Source: Shewanella xiamenensis
GTDB taxonomy: Bacteria > Pseudomonadota > Gammaproteobacteria > Enterobacterales > Shewanellaceae
Length of the DNA stretch: 64,000 nucleotides
Assembly (NCBI RefSeq): GCF_014647135.1
Contig: NZ_BMOP01000012.1
Span: 74,493 to 138,492 of the forward strand
Direction: 5' to 3'
The notes under the pieces were generated by a model. It saw nothing but the letters and a program-made list of their open reading frames with translations. It was not told the DNA's origin and made no database searches. Numbering within the stretch: position 1 is the first letter of the stretch; every line of letters begins with the position of its first letter. A program made the position numbers and the translations under genes. Below, piece by piece: positions 9,143-18,324 of this stretch.

Positions 9143-9210
9143 ATTTGCAGAAATATTGCCGACAATCACGAGATGTTAAAACGGACAGATACGGAAAATG
9201 GCGGAGTCTA

Positions 9211-9250
9211 GAAACACAAAGGCGCTTAAATCAACCGATTTAAGCGCCTT
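9211..9250 (-). terminator. Terminator of the ynhF-like gene
   Basis: AAGGCGCTTAAATC (9219-9232) and its exact complement (9237-9250) form a 14-bp perfect stem with a 4-base loop, starting 28 bases past the small gene's stop. Leftward it is followed by TTTGTGTTTC, a weak T-run. The perfect stem explains why a longer overlapping frame exists on the plus strand. Confidence 0.75.
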
Positions 9251-9277
9251 AACACAGGATTTGATTAGAATGCGGTA

Positions 9278-9361
9278 TCAGAACATAGATACGAAGAATG
9301 CACTGAAAAATAAAGCAATTACAACTGTAGTACCTAGCGCCATTTTAAGTTCGGTGTTCAT
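9278..9361 (-). CDS. ynhF: YnhF-family small membrane protein (27 aa)
   Basis: Too short for usual gene finding. Reading leftward, AGGAGAG stands five bases before an ATG at 9361 and the frame encodes MNTELKMALGTTVVIALF followed by FSAFFVSMF and TGA. The start (M-N-T-E-L-K-x-x-L-x-T-T, then one hydrophobic helix) has the same layout as the E. coli 29-residue membrane protein YnhF as I remember it (MSTDLKFSLVTTII...). One transmembrane helix, function unknown. A strong terminator follows immediately and a CRP-like site lies 126-141 bases upstream, so it appears to be a complete independent transcription unit. The plus-strand frame over the same bases (9198-9410) is judged a shadow. Confidence 0.8.
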   Translation of the reverse strand: MNTELKMALGTTVVIALFFSAFFVSMF

Positions 9362-9486
9362 ATTCACTCTCCTAGTGGGTATGAACCCATTATTATCAAG
9401 CCTGCGATAAATGCCTATATTGAGATAGTTATTTTGTGAGCAAGACCTAAATTATCCTGTACTTTTCACATTGCATTTAATGGTGA

Positions 9487-9502
9487 CGTGATACAGCTCA
9501 CA
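9487..9502. promoter_or_regulatory. Candidate CRP binding site
   Basis: CGTGATACAGCTCACA matches the CRP consensus TGTGA-N6-TCACA with one mismatch. It lies in the divergent region between the ynhF-like gene and gloA, 135 bases from the gloA ATG. Predicted by eye only. Confidence 0.45.
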
Positions 9503-9636
9503 CCACGCAACCTCACCTAGCGCACATCAATTCAAAAATCAAGGCATAGCAATTCGCTTATTCGATTAACATTAAGACTCGATTAACAGTGATTTTTGTT
9601 ATAATGCCGGCATAATTCATTGACCGAGATAATCCT

Positions 9637-10047
9637 ATGTCACAACTGTTACACACAATGATCCGCGTTGGTAACTTAGAGCGCAGTATTAATTTTTACA
9701 CTCAAATACTTGGCATGAAGCTACTTCGCACCTCAGAAAACCCAGAATACAAATATTCTTTAGCCTTCGTGGGCTACGGTGAAGAGTCAACAGGGCAAGC
9801 GGTGATTGAATTGACCTATAACTGGGGCACTGAAAAATACGATCTCGGCACAGGCTTTGGCCATATCGCCATTGGTGATGAAGACATTTATGCTCGTTGT
9901 GAAGCCATTGCCGCCGCAGGCGGTAAAGTGACACGCGCGCCTGGCCCTGTTGCGGGTGGCACCACCGAAATCGCCTTTGTGGAAGACCCTGACGGCTATA
10001 AGATTGAATTTATTCAAATGAAATCGGCAACCCAAGGTTTAGGTTAA
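9637..10047 (+). CDS. gloA: Glyoxalase I (lactoylglutathione lyase)
   Basis: 136 residues, one residue longer than E. coli GloA, and very similar throughout. It isomerises the hemithioacetal of methylglyoxal and glutathione to S-lactoylglutathione, the first step of methylglyoxal detoxification in the cytoplasm. All four metal ligands are present at equivalent positions: His6, Glu58, His76 and Glu124. The motifs [20 protein letters not shown] and [12 protein letters not shown] are the family signatures. Monocistronic, followed by a strong bidirectional terminator. Confidence 0.97.
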   Translation: MSQLLHTMIRVGNLERSINFYTQILGMKLLRTSENPEYKYSLAFVGYGEESTGQAVIELTYNWGTEKYDLGTGFGHIAIGDEDIYARCEAIAAAGGKVTRAPGPVAGGTTEIAFVEDPDGYKIEFIQMKSATQGLG

Positions 10048-10072
10048 ACCTTTCTCTTCCAACGTCTGATAT

Positions 10073-10108
10073 AAAAACGGCGCTTGCAGTGTATGCAAAC
10101 GCCGTTTT
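10073..10108. terminator. Bidirectional terminator between gloA and msrQ
   Basis: AAAACGGCG-TTGCA pairs with TGCAA-CGCCGTTTT with one C/A mismatch, A's on one side and T's on the other. It serves the convergent gloA and msrPQ transcripts. Confidence 0.85.
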
Positions 10109-10140
10109 CTTTGCTCGTTGATAAATGCCAACACTACAGA

Positions 10141-10788
10141 TTATCGCTTGCCCTCGGCGGCCATCGCGATACGACTGCTACGCTTCTTCTGCCAAATGGG
10201 TAAGCGCCACGCGAGCAACAAACCAAAGCCGAGGATATACAGACTCGGTTCGATGATTTCGGATTTGACCGACCAATAAAAATGGATCGGTGCTAGTATC
10301 GCCACGACATACACCCCATTGTGCAGCGTTTGCCAACGGCGGCCCATTTTTCGCATTAAGACCTTAAATGAGGTAATCGCTAAGACGCTCACAATCGCAT
10401 AAGCCACAGCACCAACTAAAATATAAGGCCGTTTCGCCACCTCGCTGAAGAATAACTCCCAGGCAAACAGCAGATCTAAACTGAAAAACGCCACAATATG
10501 CAGTGTGGCATAGGCAAACACATACAGGCCGACAAGCCTGCGAGTCTGCATTAACCAACCTGACTTAAATCTCTTGGCAATAGGTGAAATCAGTAGTGTT
10601 GCCAGTAGCGCATTGAGTGCGCCAATTCCAGTAAAGTGGATAATATGCTGCACAGGGTCGCCGCCCGCACGCCCCGACAGCACAGTAAAAACCAACCAAG
10701 TAATCGGGATAAGCCCAATCAAATGAAAAACTAACTTTACCCAGAGCAGTTGTTTTGGTGTGACTCTTAACGCCGTGATGTTGAACAT
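10141..10788 (-). CDS. msrQ: MsrQ, heme-binding membrane subunit of the methionine sulfoxide reductase MsrPQ
   Basis: 215 residues from the ATG at 10788, chosen because TAGGAGT lies six bases upstream; the frame is open to 10860 but that extension overlaps no better ribosome site. About six membrane helices with the conserved His residues of the ferric-reductase-like fold (HFTGIGALNALLATLL, YATLHIVAFF, QTLHNGVYVVAILAPIHF). It passes electrons from the quinone pool or flavin to the periplasmic molybdoenzyme MsrP, encoded just upstream in the same operon. Formerly called YedZ. Confidence 0.92.
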   Translation of the reverse strand: MFNITALRVTPKQLLWVKLVFHLIGLIPITWLVFTVLSGRAGGDPVQHIIHFTGIGALNALLATLLISPIAKRFKSGWLMQTRRLVGLYVFAYATLHIVAFFSLDLLFAWELFFSEVAKRPYILVGAVAYAIVSVLAITSFKVLMRKMGRRWQTLHNGVYVVAILAPIHFYWSVKSEIIEPSLYILGFGLLLAWRLPIWQKKRSSRIAMAAEGKR

Positions 10789-10893
10789 AAGACTCCTACT
10801 CTTTTCCCCTTTAATGGCGCTAACCACTATCTCGCTAGACAGATATTGCAACTGGCGCAATCGATTGCGCCTAGAATACGGTCGCCGAATGGG

Positions 10894-11928
10894 TTAATAA
10901 AACTGCCTCAAATCCATGCCGTCATATAAAGAGGCCACAAACTCGCCATAGCCATTAAAAGGCAATGTATCGATGCGCTGCGCCGAGAATAACCCACCTT
11001 CACCGATGCGCCGCTCACTCGCCTGTGACCACCGGGGATGATCGACAGCTGGGTTCACATTGGCATAAAACCCATACTCATGGGGTGCGAGTTGATTCCA
11101 GCTGGTGGGTGGCTGCTTGTCCATCACCCGAATACGCACAATCGATTTAATGCTCTTAAAACCATATTTCCACGGCACCACTAAGCGGATCGGCGCACCG
11201 TTTTGCGGCGGCAGGGTTTTACCATACAGCCCGACTGACATCAGCGTCAGTTCATTCATCGCCTCGGCAATGGTTAAGCCTTCCACATAGGGATAATGAA
11301 TGCCACCGCCCATTAAACGGCTTTTTTGTCCTGGCATTTGCTCGGGATCGAAGGCGGTCTCAAAAGCGACATATTTTCCCTTGCTGGTTACGCCCACTTT
11401 TTTCAATAACGCCGCAAGAGGAAACCCAACCCAAGGGATCACCATCGACCAAGCTTCAACACAGCGCAGTCGATAAGTACGCTCTTCAAGCGGAAACAGC
11501 TTAGTCAGATCCTGATAATCAAGCGTCATGGGGCGCTCAACTTCGCCTTCAATACGCAATTGCCAAGGGTCGACTTTATACTGCTGAGCATTATCAGACG
11601 GGTCTTGTTTGCTGGTTCCAAACTCATAAAAGTTATTATGGGTTGTGACCTTATCAAATGGTGTAAGCACCTCACCCTGACCAAAGCGCGCATTGGCCTC
11701 AAAAGTCAGTGGCGTGGTGATAAAGCTGGTTTTGGGCTGATCACCAAACAGATCGAATAATCCCGCCTGCACATAACCTGGGATACTGGCACCAATCGCA
11801 CCTAACCCCATGGCTTTCACTATGTGGCGGCGTGCCTTAAAGACCGACTCAGGAGTAACTTGATTGTCTTGTATATGCCAGCGTGCTTTTTTCAAAATAC
11901 CCGGTGTAAAACGTGATTGATTAGCCAA
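10894..11928 (-). CDS. msrP: MsrP, periplasmic molybdopterin-dependent methionine sulfoxide reductase
   Basis: 344 residues, the usual YedY length. A twin-arginine signal ([16 protein letters not shown], Arg33-Arg34) exports the folded molybdoprotein. The molybdenum-ligating cysteine is Cys156 in [14 protein letters not shown], and the following [12 protein letters not shown] and [28 protein letters not shown] blocks are characteristic of the sulfite-oxidase-fold domain. With MsrQ it reduces oxidised methionines in envelope proteins. msrP precedes msrQ, with 105 bases between the MsrP stop and the MsrQ start used here. Confidence 0.95.
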   Translation of the reverse strand: MANQSRFTPGILKKARWHIQDNQVTPESVFKARRHIVKAMGLGAIGASIPGYVQAGLFDLFGDQPKTSFITTPLTFEANARFGQGEVLTPFDKVTTHNNFYEFGTSKQDPSDNAQQYKVDPWQLRIEGEVERPMTLDYQDLTKLFPLEERTYRLRCVEAWSMVIPWVGFPLAALLKKVGVTSKGKYVAFETAFDPEQMPGQKSRLMGGGIHYPYVEGLTIAEAMNELTLMSVGLYGKTLPPQNGAPIRLVVPWKYGFKSIKSIVRIRVMDKQPPTSWNQLAPHEYGFYANVNPAVDHPRWSQASERRIGEGGLFSAQRIDTLPFNGYGEFVASLYDGMDLRQFY

Positions 11929-12201
11929 TTGACACCTCTGCAGAAATAAAATGTTATGTACCGGCTTTTGCTAACGCTAAGCGCTCACCCATAAAGCTCA
12001 GGTAAATTAACCTGTGTTGATAAGCTTAGGGATATAGACACAGAAAACCGAAAAAAAATTTCATCCCTCACACTATATCAACCTAAGCGACTAAGTCTTG
12101 CTCATTTGAGTCATCAGCTAAACAGATTGTTTATTAAAGCACTTGAAGCCTTTCTAGGGGCATGCGACCCTAAGCGCCATCGCAAAAGGAGTGCTAGTAA
12201 G

Positions 12202-13815
12202 ATGCCATTTTCTCAATCTTTTTCCCTCGCCCAGATCATCGGCCTAATCGCCGTGGCCTTTTTAGGACTGTTAATCGGTGCCCTACTCAATCAACGTCTC
12301 ACCCGTTCTCGCTGGCAACAGTTTAAGGACGAGTTAGAACAAGAAATGCGCCAAGTGAACGAAGATGCAGAGCTTTCCCTCGCGCAGCAGCAAATCTTAG
12401 TGGACGATAAAGATAGCCAACTCCGTCAATGCCAGCAGCGCCTAGAGCAAAAAATCGAACATCTAGGCAAAGCCGAGGCCTTAGCCGAGCGCGTGCCGAG
12501 TTTAGAGCAGCAATTAAACGATAGTCATCGCCGTCAACTCGAATTACAACTGGCGTTGTCTAAATCCAATGCCCTACAACAAACCATTCAGGCCAAAGCG
12601 GATGCCCAGCAAGAATCACTGCGGGAAAAGATCGCCACCCTAGAAAGTGCCGAAGTACGTCTGCAAACCCAATTTGAAAATCTTGCCAACCGTATTTTCG
12701 AAGAGCGCAGCGAAAACTTTAAACACCAAAACGCCAATCAATTAGAAGGCGTACTTGGGCCGTTAAAGCAACAGTTAGAAGGTTTTAGGCAGCAAATCCG
12801 CGAATCCTATAACCATGAGCAATCCGAGCGTAGTGCACTCAAACATCAATTAGAGCACTTGCGTGAGCTCAACTTAAAAATGAGCCAAGATGCCATTAAC
12901 CTGACAAAAGCCCTAAAAGGCGATAATAAGCAGCAAGGCAACTGGGGCGAAGTGATTTTAGACCGCGTGCTGCAAGAAAGTGGCCTGCGCGAAGGCCACG
13001 AGTACCACACCCAGCAGGATCTCAAAGATGACAGCGGCAAACGCTTTAAGCCCGATGTCATCGTGCATTTGCCTGAAAATAAAGACGTGGTGATCGATGC
13101 TAAAATGTCGCTTGTCAGCTACGAGCGTTATTTTAACAGTGAAGATCCGCTGGTGCGTGAGCAAGCCATCAATGAGCATGTGCTATCCATACGCAACCAC
13201 ATTAAAGGCTTGAGCCAAAAAGATTATCAGCGTTTACACGGGCTTAAAAGCTTAGATTATGTGCTGATGTTTATCCCGATTGAACCCGCATTTTTGCTGG
13301 CTTTAGAGCATGACCCAAGCCTTGTTAACTTTGCCCTTGAGCAAAATATTATGCTGGTCAGCCCAACCAACCTCTTGGTTGCGCTGCGTACCATCAATAA
13401 TATCTGGCGTTACGAGTATCAGAACCAACACGCCCAAACCATTGCCAAACAAGCAGGCCGGATCTACGACAAACTCTGCGGCTACCTCGACGATATGGAA
13501 AAACTTGGCCGCGCTTTAGATAACGCCGAGAAAACCTATCACAGTGCCATGAATAAATTATCCTCAGGCAAAGGCAATTTGGTGCGTCAAGCGCATTTAA
13601 TGCAGCAACTGGGTGTTGATACCAGCAAACAACTCGATAAGATGTTACTTGAGAAGGCGCTCAATGAAGCCTTAGACGACAGTGATATTGATGAAACCAG
13701 CGAGTTCGAAAACGATAGCTCAGCTAAAACAACTGAACACCAAACCAGGGTAACAAAAATTGAGGATGCCACCGCACTCGAACAACTCAACACCCAAACG
13801 CAGCAAAACGCCTAA
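12202..13815 (+). CDS. rmuC: RmuC family DNA recombination protein
   Basis: 537 residues from ATG 12202, which has AAAGGAGT about ten bases upstream; a longer frame from a TTG at 12106 is less likely. A single N-terminal membrane helix (SLAQIIGLIAVAFLGLLIGALL) is followed by a ~170-residue coiled coil and then the RmuC nuclease-like core (KGDNKQQGNWGEVILDRVLQESGL, DVVIDAKMSLVSYERY with the PD-(D/E)XK-type Asp-Ala-Lys). RmuC limits inversion rearrangements at short inverted repeats. The C-terminal ~60 residues are low-complexity and acidic. Monocistronic. Confidence 0.92.
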   Translation: MPFSQSFSLAQIIGLIAVAFLGLLIGALLNQRLTRSRWQQFKDELEQEMRQVNEDAELSLAQQQILVDDKDSQLRQCQQRLEQKIEHLGKAEALAERVPSLEQQLNDSHRRQLELQLALSKSNALQQTIQAKADAQQESLREKIATLESAEVRLQTQFENLANRIFEERSENFKHQNANQLEGVLGPLKQQLEGFRQQIRESYNHEQSERSALKHQLEHLRELNLKMSQDAINLTKALKGDNKQQGNWGEVILDRVLQESGLREGHEYHTQQDLKDDSGKRFKPDVIVHLPENKDVVIDAKMSLVSYERYFNSEDPLVREQAINEHVLSIRNHIKGLSQKDYQRLHGLKSLDYVLMFIPIEPAFLLALEHDPSLVNFALEQNIMLVSPTNLLVALRTINNIWRYEYQNQHAQTIAKQAGRIYDKLCGYLDDMEKLGRALDNAEKTYHSAMNKLSSGKGNLVRQAHLMQQLGVDTSKQLDKMLLEKALNEALDDSDIDETSEFENDSSAKTTEHQTRVTKIEDATALEQLNTQTQQNA

Positions 13816-13883
13816 ATCACTATTAATCCTGAATCGATAAGGAAAAATCGATTGTAACCTTGATGCCCGGAGGCAAGTTCTGC

Positions 13884-15809
13884 ATGTGCAACCCATTCAC
13901 AAAGATGGTGTTATCCAGCGCAATTATTATCGCAGGTGCATTTAATGCCTCTGCGGCTTTTGCTTTAACGTCGACCCAAAAGACTTTTCTTGAGGCTGAA
14001 AAAGCCTTGAAGAAACAAGACTATGCAACCTATAAGCCCCTGCGTGCTAAGTTAGGTGAATATCCGCTGGCGATCTACTTAGACCATGATATCGATATAG
14101 GTCGGCTCAATGATTTACGCGGTAATGACGCTAAGTTTTTGATAGATAAATATCAAACAACACCAATGTACCAAAGACTGCGTTCGAAATATTTATTGAA
14201 TGCTGGTAGCCAAAAGCGCTGGAACGACTTTCTGACGCTGGCTCAAGATGCGCCAACCGATGTCAGGCTACAGTGTTATTTTTATGAGGCTAAACTTGCT
14301 AAAGGTGAAACCCAAACCGCCTATACCGCCGCGCAGTCGCTATGGGTCTATGGTGATTCCCGTCCGAAAGAATGTGACCCTTTGTTCAATGCTTGGACCA
14401 AAGCGGGCAAGCGCACTCAAGAGGTGATTTGGGCACGGATGTTAGTGAGCTTCGATGAAGGCCAAACCAGTCTTTTGAGCTTTCTATCGCAAAAAATTAC
14501 GGTCCATAGCGCCGAAGCCAAGCGCTTAGTCGCCGTATTTAAAGATCCCAATAGCCTGCGCCATACTGAAAAATTTAAAGACAAAAATCCTATTGTTGGC
14601 GATATCGTTGCTGCCGGGTTAAAACGCCTTGCCCGTAAGGATCTCGACCAAGCCATCGATTTATATACTCGGTATCAAAAAGCCAAACGTTTTAGCCCCG
14701 CGCAAGATCAACAGCTGCAAAAGTATCTGGTGCGCCGAGTATTGATTGAGCAGGATGATAATTTTAAAGACTGGGCCGATAATCTGCTGCCAGAGATGAA
14801 AAGCGACGATATGTTCGAACGTCGTTTACGTTGGGCGATTCGCGAGCAGGACAGCACCCATATTGCTCGCTACTTAGATTTATTATCACCTGAAGCTCAA
14901 GCCAAAGAACGCTGGCAATATTGGCTGTATCGCACCAATGCCAAACATGCCCCAGAAAGCGCCACCAAAGCCCTAGCGGCCGTTAGCAATGAGCGCGGTT
15001 TTTACGGTTTTGCCGCCTCACAATTATTGAATAAGCCCGTATCGCTAAATCAAAGTCCTGAGCCGGTTATCAATGGGAACAGTCCAAAACTCGAAGATGA
15101 TTTGGGTTTTGTGCGCGTATCGGAGTTGATGGCGCTGGATCGTTACTTCGATGCCCGTTATGAATGGGTCGCCCTACTAAAGCGCAGCAATAATGAGATG
15201 CGCGCCCGCTATGGTCGTTATGCCCACGATCAAGGCTGGTATGACTTTGGCGTGGAGGCCAGTATTCAAGGCAAGCTCTGGGACGATATTCCCCTGCGCT
15301 TCCCGATGGCACATCAGTCAGGCTTCGAACACGCCAGTAAAAAGCACAAGGTCAATATCGATGAAATCCGCGCCATTAGCCGCCGCGAAAGTGCGTTTTT
15401 CCTCTATGCAACGTCTGGCGTTGGTGCCCGCGGTTTAATGCAGATTATGCCCGCGACCGCCAAGGCCACAGCAAAAAAACACGGTGCTAAGTACAACGAT
15501 CCAAAGGATCTCTACAGTGCCGAACTTAACTTAAACTTAGGCAGCGCCTATTACGCCCAATTATTGAAGGAGTTCAATCAAAACCGCGTATTAGCCACAG
15601 CCGCTTATAACGCAGGCCCATCAAGGGTTCGCCGCTGGTTATCGGAATCAAATGGTCAACTCGATGCGATGAGTTTTATCGAGTCTATTCCCTTCACCGA
15701 AACCCGTGAATATGTACAAGCCGTGTTAAGTTATCGCTTGATTTACGAAGCGCAAAAACAACAGCCACAGCCTTTATTTAACGACGCTGAGCTGAAATTC
15801 CATTACTAA
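13884..15809 (+). CDS. slt: Soluble lytic murein transglycosylase (Slt70 type)
   Basis: 641 residues from ATG 13884, selected because GGAGG (13869-13873) sits ten bases upstream and the product then begins with a normal signal peptide (MCNPFTKMVLSSAIII..., cleaved after ASAAFA). An ATG at 13863 is an alternative. A long superhelical domain of helix repeats fills about residues 30-450. The C-terminal GH23 domain holds catalytic Glu502 in SRRESAFF, followed by GARGLMQIMPATAK and TAAYNAGPSRVRRWL. It cleaves peptidoglycan in the periplasm, forming 1,6-anhydromuramyl products. Confidence 0.93.
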   Translation: MCNPFTKMVLSSAIIIAGAFNASAAFALTSTQKTFLEAEKALKKQDYATYKPLRAKLGEYPLAIYLDHDIDIGRLNDLRGNDAKFLIDKYQTTPMYQRLRSKYLLNAGSQKRWNDFLTLAQDAPTDVRLQCYFYEAKLAKGETQTAYTAAQSLWVYGDSRPKECDPLFNAWTKAGKRTQEVIWARMLVSFDEGQTSLLSFLSQKITVHSAEAKRLVAVFKDPNSLRHTEKFKDKNPIVGDIVAAGLKRLARKDLDQAIDLYTRYQKAKRFSPAQDQQLQKYLVRRVLIEQDDNFKDWADNLLPEMKSDDMFERRLRWAIREQDSTHIARYLDLLSPEAQAKERWQYWLYRTNAKHAPESATKALAAVSNERGFYGFAASQLLNKPVSLNQSPEPVINGNSPKLEDDLGFVRVSELMALDRYFDARYEWVALLKRSNNEMRARYGRYAHDQGWYDFGVEASIQGKLWDDIPLRFPMAHQSGFEHASKKHKVNIDEIRAISRRESAFFLYATSGVGARGLMQIMPATAKATAKKHGAKYNDPKDLYSAELNLNLGSAYYAQLLKEFNQNRVLATAAYNAGPSRVRRWLSESNGQLDAMSFIESIPFTETREYVQAVLSYRLIYEAQKQQPQPLFNDAELKFHY

Positions 15810-15828
15810 GGACAAGACTAAATGTAAT

Positions 15829-15850
15829 AAAGGTGGCCAAGGCCACCTTT
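15829..15850 (+). terminator. Terminator of slt
   Basis: AAAGGTGGCC (15829-15838) and GGCCACCTTT (15841-15850) are an exact inverted repeat 19 bases past the slt stop. The T-run is short, so strength is uncertain. Confidence 0.65.
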
Positions 15851-16002
15851 ATCGCATTCACTAACATAATACCGTTTCAAATTCATACCGTTAAGCTATG
15901 TATATAAAATCAGCAAACGCACATCACTCAGGCAAACTTATTTGCACTTAGCACTATTAAATGCGAATAATTAGCAATTAGTCATTATCCACGCGTTGCT
16001 AC

Positions 16003-16704
16003 ATGCTCAAACTCAGCGGTTTATCCTTAAGTTGCGAATACCAACCCTTCGTTTGCCCTCACACTAAACACATTTATGGTTATGAAGCACTCGCCCGTTT
16101 CTACCTTGAGCAAGGTCAAGCCATCGCCCCTAATTTGGTGTTTGAGCACTTACACGAGAACAGCGATGCACTTGCTTCGATCGAGTTTCAGGCCAAAGCC
16201 TTTCAGCTTAAACACGCTCCTGCTGAACAAAGCTTATTTGTGAATGTCGATCCCCATGCAGCAAACGGCGTGCATACCCAAAAGTTACTCGACCTACTCT
16301 CCAGTCACCCGCAACTAACAGTAGAGATTATTGAAAATACCTGCATTAATGACGCAGAGCTTGCCAATCAACTGTTTCATCAATTTAAAGCAGCCAATAT
16401 TAACGTGGCACTTGATGATATCGGTGCGCCCCACTCCATGCTGTCGGTCGATTTAATGATGAATGTGGATTATCTGAAGTTTGATCGTCACTGGCTAAAT
16501 TTAGTTGCCGAACCTCACGGTATCGCACTGCTCAGTGCATTGATTGAATTTGGAAAACGCACTGGCAAACAATGCATCCTCGAAGGCATAGAAACCGAAG
16601 CCCAGTTCCAGCTAGCCCGTGAACTAAATGTCGATCTAGTACAGGGATTTTTATTTAAACCTTGGTTTATCCGCCCAGAGCAAAGCGAAAAGTTAATTTG
16701 TTAG
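16003..16704 (+). CDS. Stand-alone EAL domain protein (probable c-di-GMP phosphodiesterase)
   Basis: 233 residues consisting of an EAL domain only, with no membrane segment or partner domain. The residues needed for metal binding and catalysis are nearly all visible: YEALAR (Glu28, Arg32), FVNVDP (Asn81), VEIIEN (Glu108/Glu111), DDIG (Asp138-Asp139), YLKFD (Lys159), EGIE (Glu194/Glu197) and QG (Gln214). The loop after DDIG reads APHS rather than the usual TGYS, so activity is likely but altered. It would break cyclic di-GMP to linear pGpG. Monocistronic; the signal is unknown. Confidence 0.85.
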   Translation: MLKLSGLSLSCEYQPFVCPHTKHIYGYEALARFYLEQGQAIAPNLVFEHLHENSDALASIEFQAKAFQLKHAPAEQSLFVNVDPHAANGVHTQKLLDLLSSHPQLTVEIIENTCINDAELANQLFHQFKAANINVALDDIGAPHSMLSVDLMMNVDYLKFDRHWLNLVAEPHGIALLSALIEFGKRTGKQCILEGIETEAQFQLARELNVDLVQGFLFKPWFIRPEQSEKLIC

Positions 16705-16876
16705 GAAGAATAAAGTGTTATACAAAAATGGCAGAGTGCATATTGGTTTGCCGCCATTAATAATGTTAATGGTTCTTCGAATTTTATAGTCACATAGTGC
16801 AGATATTGATTGTCATTGTTTTTCCAGCAACGCTGCCAAAGCTGAATCGAATATGGCATTAATACATTGCCACTAC

Positions 16877-17130
16877 TTCCCCAGTGACACGCCGCCTATT
16901 TATTTAACAAGAAGTATCCCTATAGGCTCGACGGCGGCATCTTCAACACATTGAAGTGTAAATACCGCGTTCACATGGCCGATGATGTTCCCAACATCAT
17001 AGTGGCATTTCCCATATCCCTATGGGTCAGATGTGAAAGAGCGGCAATGCTGCCAACGGACACTGTTGCAACAATGCCATTCTTAACGATCATTGAACTA
17101 TTCATCTGGCTAAAGGCTTTTGCCCCAAAA
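16877..17130. repeat. Accessory direct repeat, copy A
   Basis: About 254 bases, from TTCCCCAGTGACACGCCG to GCCCCAAAA. It is about 80% identical by eye to copy B at 17175-17377 but contains ~51 additional bases (about 16978-17028) that are themselves palindromic (GATGATGTT...AACATCAT and CCCATAT...ATGGG). The motif ATTGTCATTGTTT that precedes copy B also occurs at 16809-16821. Confidence 0.8.
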
Positions 17131-17174
17131 CGAGATAAGTTTGTCGTCAGGTGTGTAGGATGAATTGTCATTGT

Positions 17175-17377
17175 TTCCCCAGTGACACGCCGTGCTCTTT
17201 GTTTAAAAAGCAGTGTCCCTATAGGCTCGACGGCGGTATCTGCAACACATGGAAGTGTAAATGCCGCGTTCACATGGATGTGAAAGAGCGGCCATGCCGC
17301 CAACGGTCACAGTTGCAACAATAGCAATTTTGACGACCATTGCACTGTTCATTTGGCAAAAAAGCTAATGCCCCAAA
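17175..17377. repeat. Accessory direct repeat, copy B
   Basis: About 203 bases collinear with copy A but without the 51-base palindromic insert. Shared blocks include CCCTATAGGCTCGACGGCGG, GAAGTGTAAAT-CCGCGTTC and ATGTGAAAGAGCGGC-ATG. The substitutions do not preserve any reading frame, which suggests non-coding DNA. Confidence 0.8.
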
Positions 17378-17784
17378 GCTTGCTAGCATTCATTTGGTGA
17401 GTCGCAAACTGACGAATGAATTGCCCTACAAAATCTTATCTATTTACCTAATGTATGGCCCTACCGCACAGCGACTAACAATGTATGGGTATACAGTCGT
17501 ATTTAAATTTAGATGCTTTTGAGTGTTTTTACACTCATTAGTTTGCGCGTTTATCCAGCCTAAAATCTATAAAACTTTTAAAAATCATACACATAAACTT
17601 TTCCCCAATTAGTTAATAGGTTTGGAAAACGCGCATGCGCGTTTTTCCGAATGGTGTATTAGATAAAAAGCTGATAAGTTCTTTGCAATACAAACAGTTA
17701 ATGATGCGCGTTTTTACTGGTCTAATGAGGTAAACGCGCATGCGCACTAATAAAATGTTATGTGCAAAAGAAGGGAGTCGAGAA

Positions 17785-18312
17785 TTGAATAGTAAAGTAC
17801 CATCACCATCGGTCAGCGTTTATAGAGTTGGTGTAGGTTTCAAGAAAACAGCAGAAATGTTGTTTAGTGAAAATCCCCAAGACTTCGATTGGGTGTATCC
17901 ATTTATTGCCAATGCTTCGTTTTCAATAGAGATATTTCTAAAATCATGTTTAGCTGAAGACGAATATAATGAATTTAAGTTTGGAGTAAGTGATAGCCCA
18001 AGTGAGTTAGCTACGGGGTTTATGTATATAAAGTCTGATGTTGATGATAGAGATAAAACACATGATTTAGCTGATTTATTTAGCAAGCTATCTCAAGAAA
18101 GATCGAAAATCATTAAGAAAGAGTACCAAAAGACTTCAATGGCTAAAAAGTACCCTAAGATAGGTGGCCTACTCAGGGATCTAAACGGGTTGTTTGAAGC
18201 TGCCAGGTATGGTTACTCAAGTCCTGATTTATTACCAAGAAACCTATCAATCATTATCGATACAGCGCACTTCTTTGAGGAAGTAATTCCTAAGCTAGAA
18301 GGGATTGAGTGA
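17785..18312 (+). CDS. HEPN-like domain protein in a cassette
   Basis: 175 residues from a TTG at 17785, which has AAGGGAG seven bases upstream; an ATG at 17740 is also open but would overlap the proposed cassette boundary. I do not recognise a named family with certainty. The arrangement FIANASFSIEIFLKSCL (early helix), THDLADLFSKLSQERSKIIKKEY and FEAARYGYS resembles HEPN-type four-helix proteins (E-x3-K-x-L; H-x-L-x2-L; R-Y-x-Y/E), a fold common in toxin-antitoxin and abortive-infection systems. The canonical RX4-6H ribonuclease motif is not obvious. The gene is AT-rich compared with neighbours and lies in an accessory region, consistent with transfer. Function unknown. Confidence 0.7.
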   Translation: MNSKVPSPSVSVYRVGVGFKKTAEMLFSENPQDFDWVYPFIANASFSIEIFLKSCLAEDEYNEFKFGVSDSPSELATGFMYIKSDVDDRDKTHDLADLFSKLSQERSKIIKKEYQKTSMAKKYPKIGGLLRDLNGLFEAARYGYSSPDLLPRNLSIIIDTAHFFEEVIPKLEGIE

Positions 18313-18324
18313 GGAGTGAAATTC

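Larger units (their letters stand above)
16705..17756. other. Gene-free accessory stretch with duplicated repeats and palindromes
   Basis: More than 1 kb with no convincing gene. It holds two copies of a ~200-base repeat (16877-17130 and 17175-17377), a 20-base perfect palindrome at 17626-17645, and a related inverted repeat ATGCGCG.../...CGCGCAT at 17704-17717 and 17730-17741 directly before the cassette. Short frames across the repeats have no ribosome site and differ between copies. Confidence 0.6.

Noticed and set aside
9198..9410. 70-codon plus-strand frame
   Set aside because: It runs over the terminator stem and the antisense of the YnhF-like gene; no ribosome site.
16971..17303. 110-codon minus-strand frame across the repeats
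   Set aside because: It crosses both repeat copies and the gap, has no ribosome site, and the copies do not keep the frame.
17340..17522. 60-codon plus-strand frame
   Set aside because: Begins inside repeat copy B without a ribosome site and resembles nothing known.
17626..17645. 20-base perfect palindrome as a rho-independent terminator
   Set aside because: No gene ends just before it and the stem has no loop; it is better described as part of the repeat-rich flank of the cassette.
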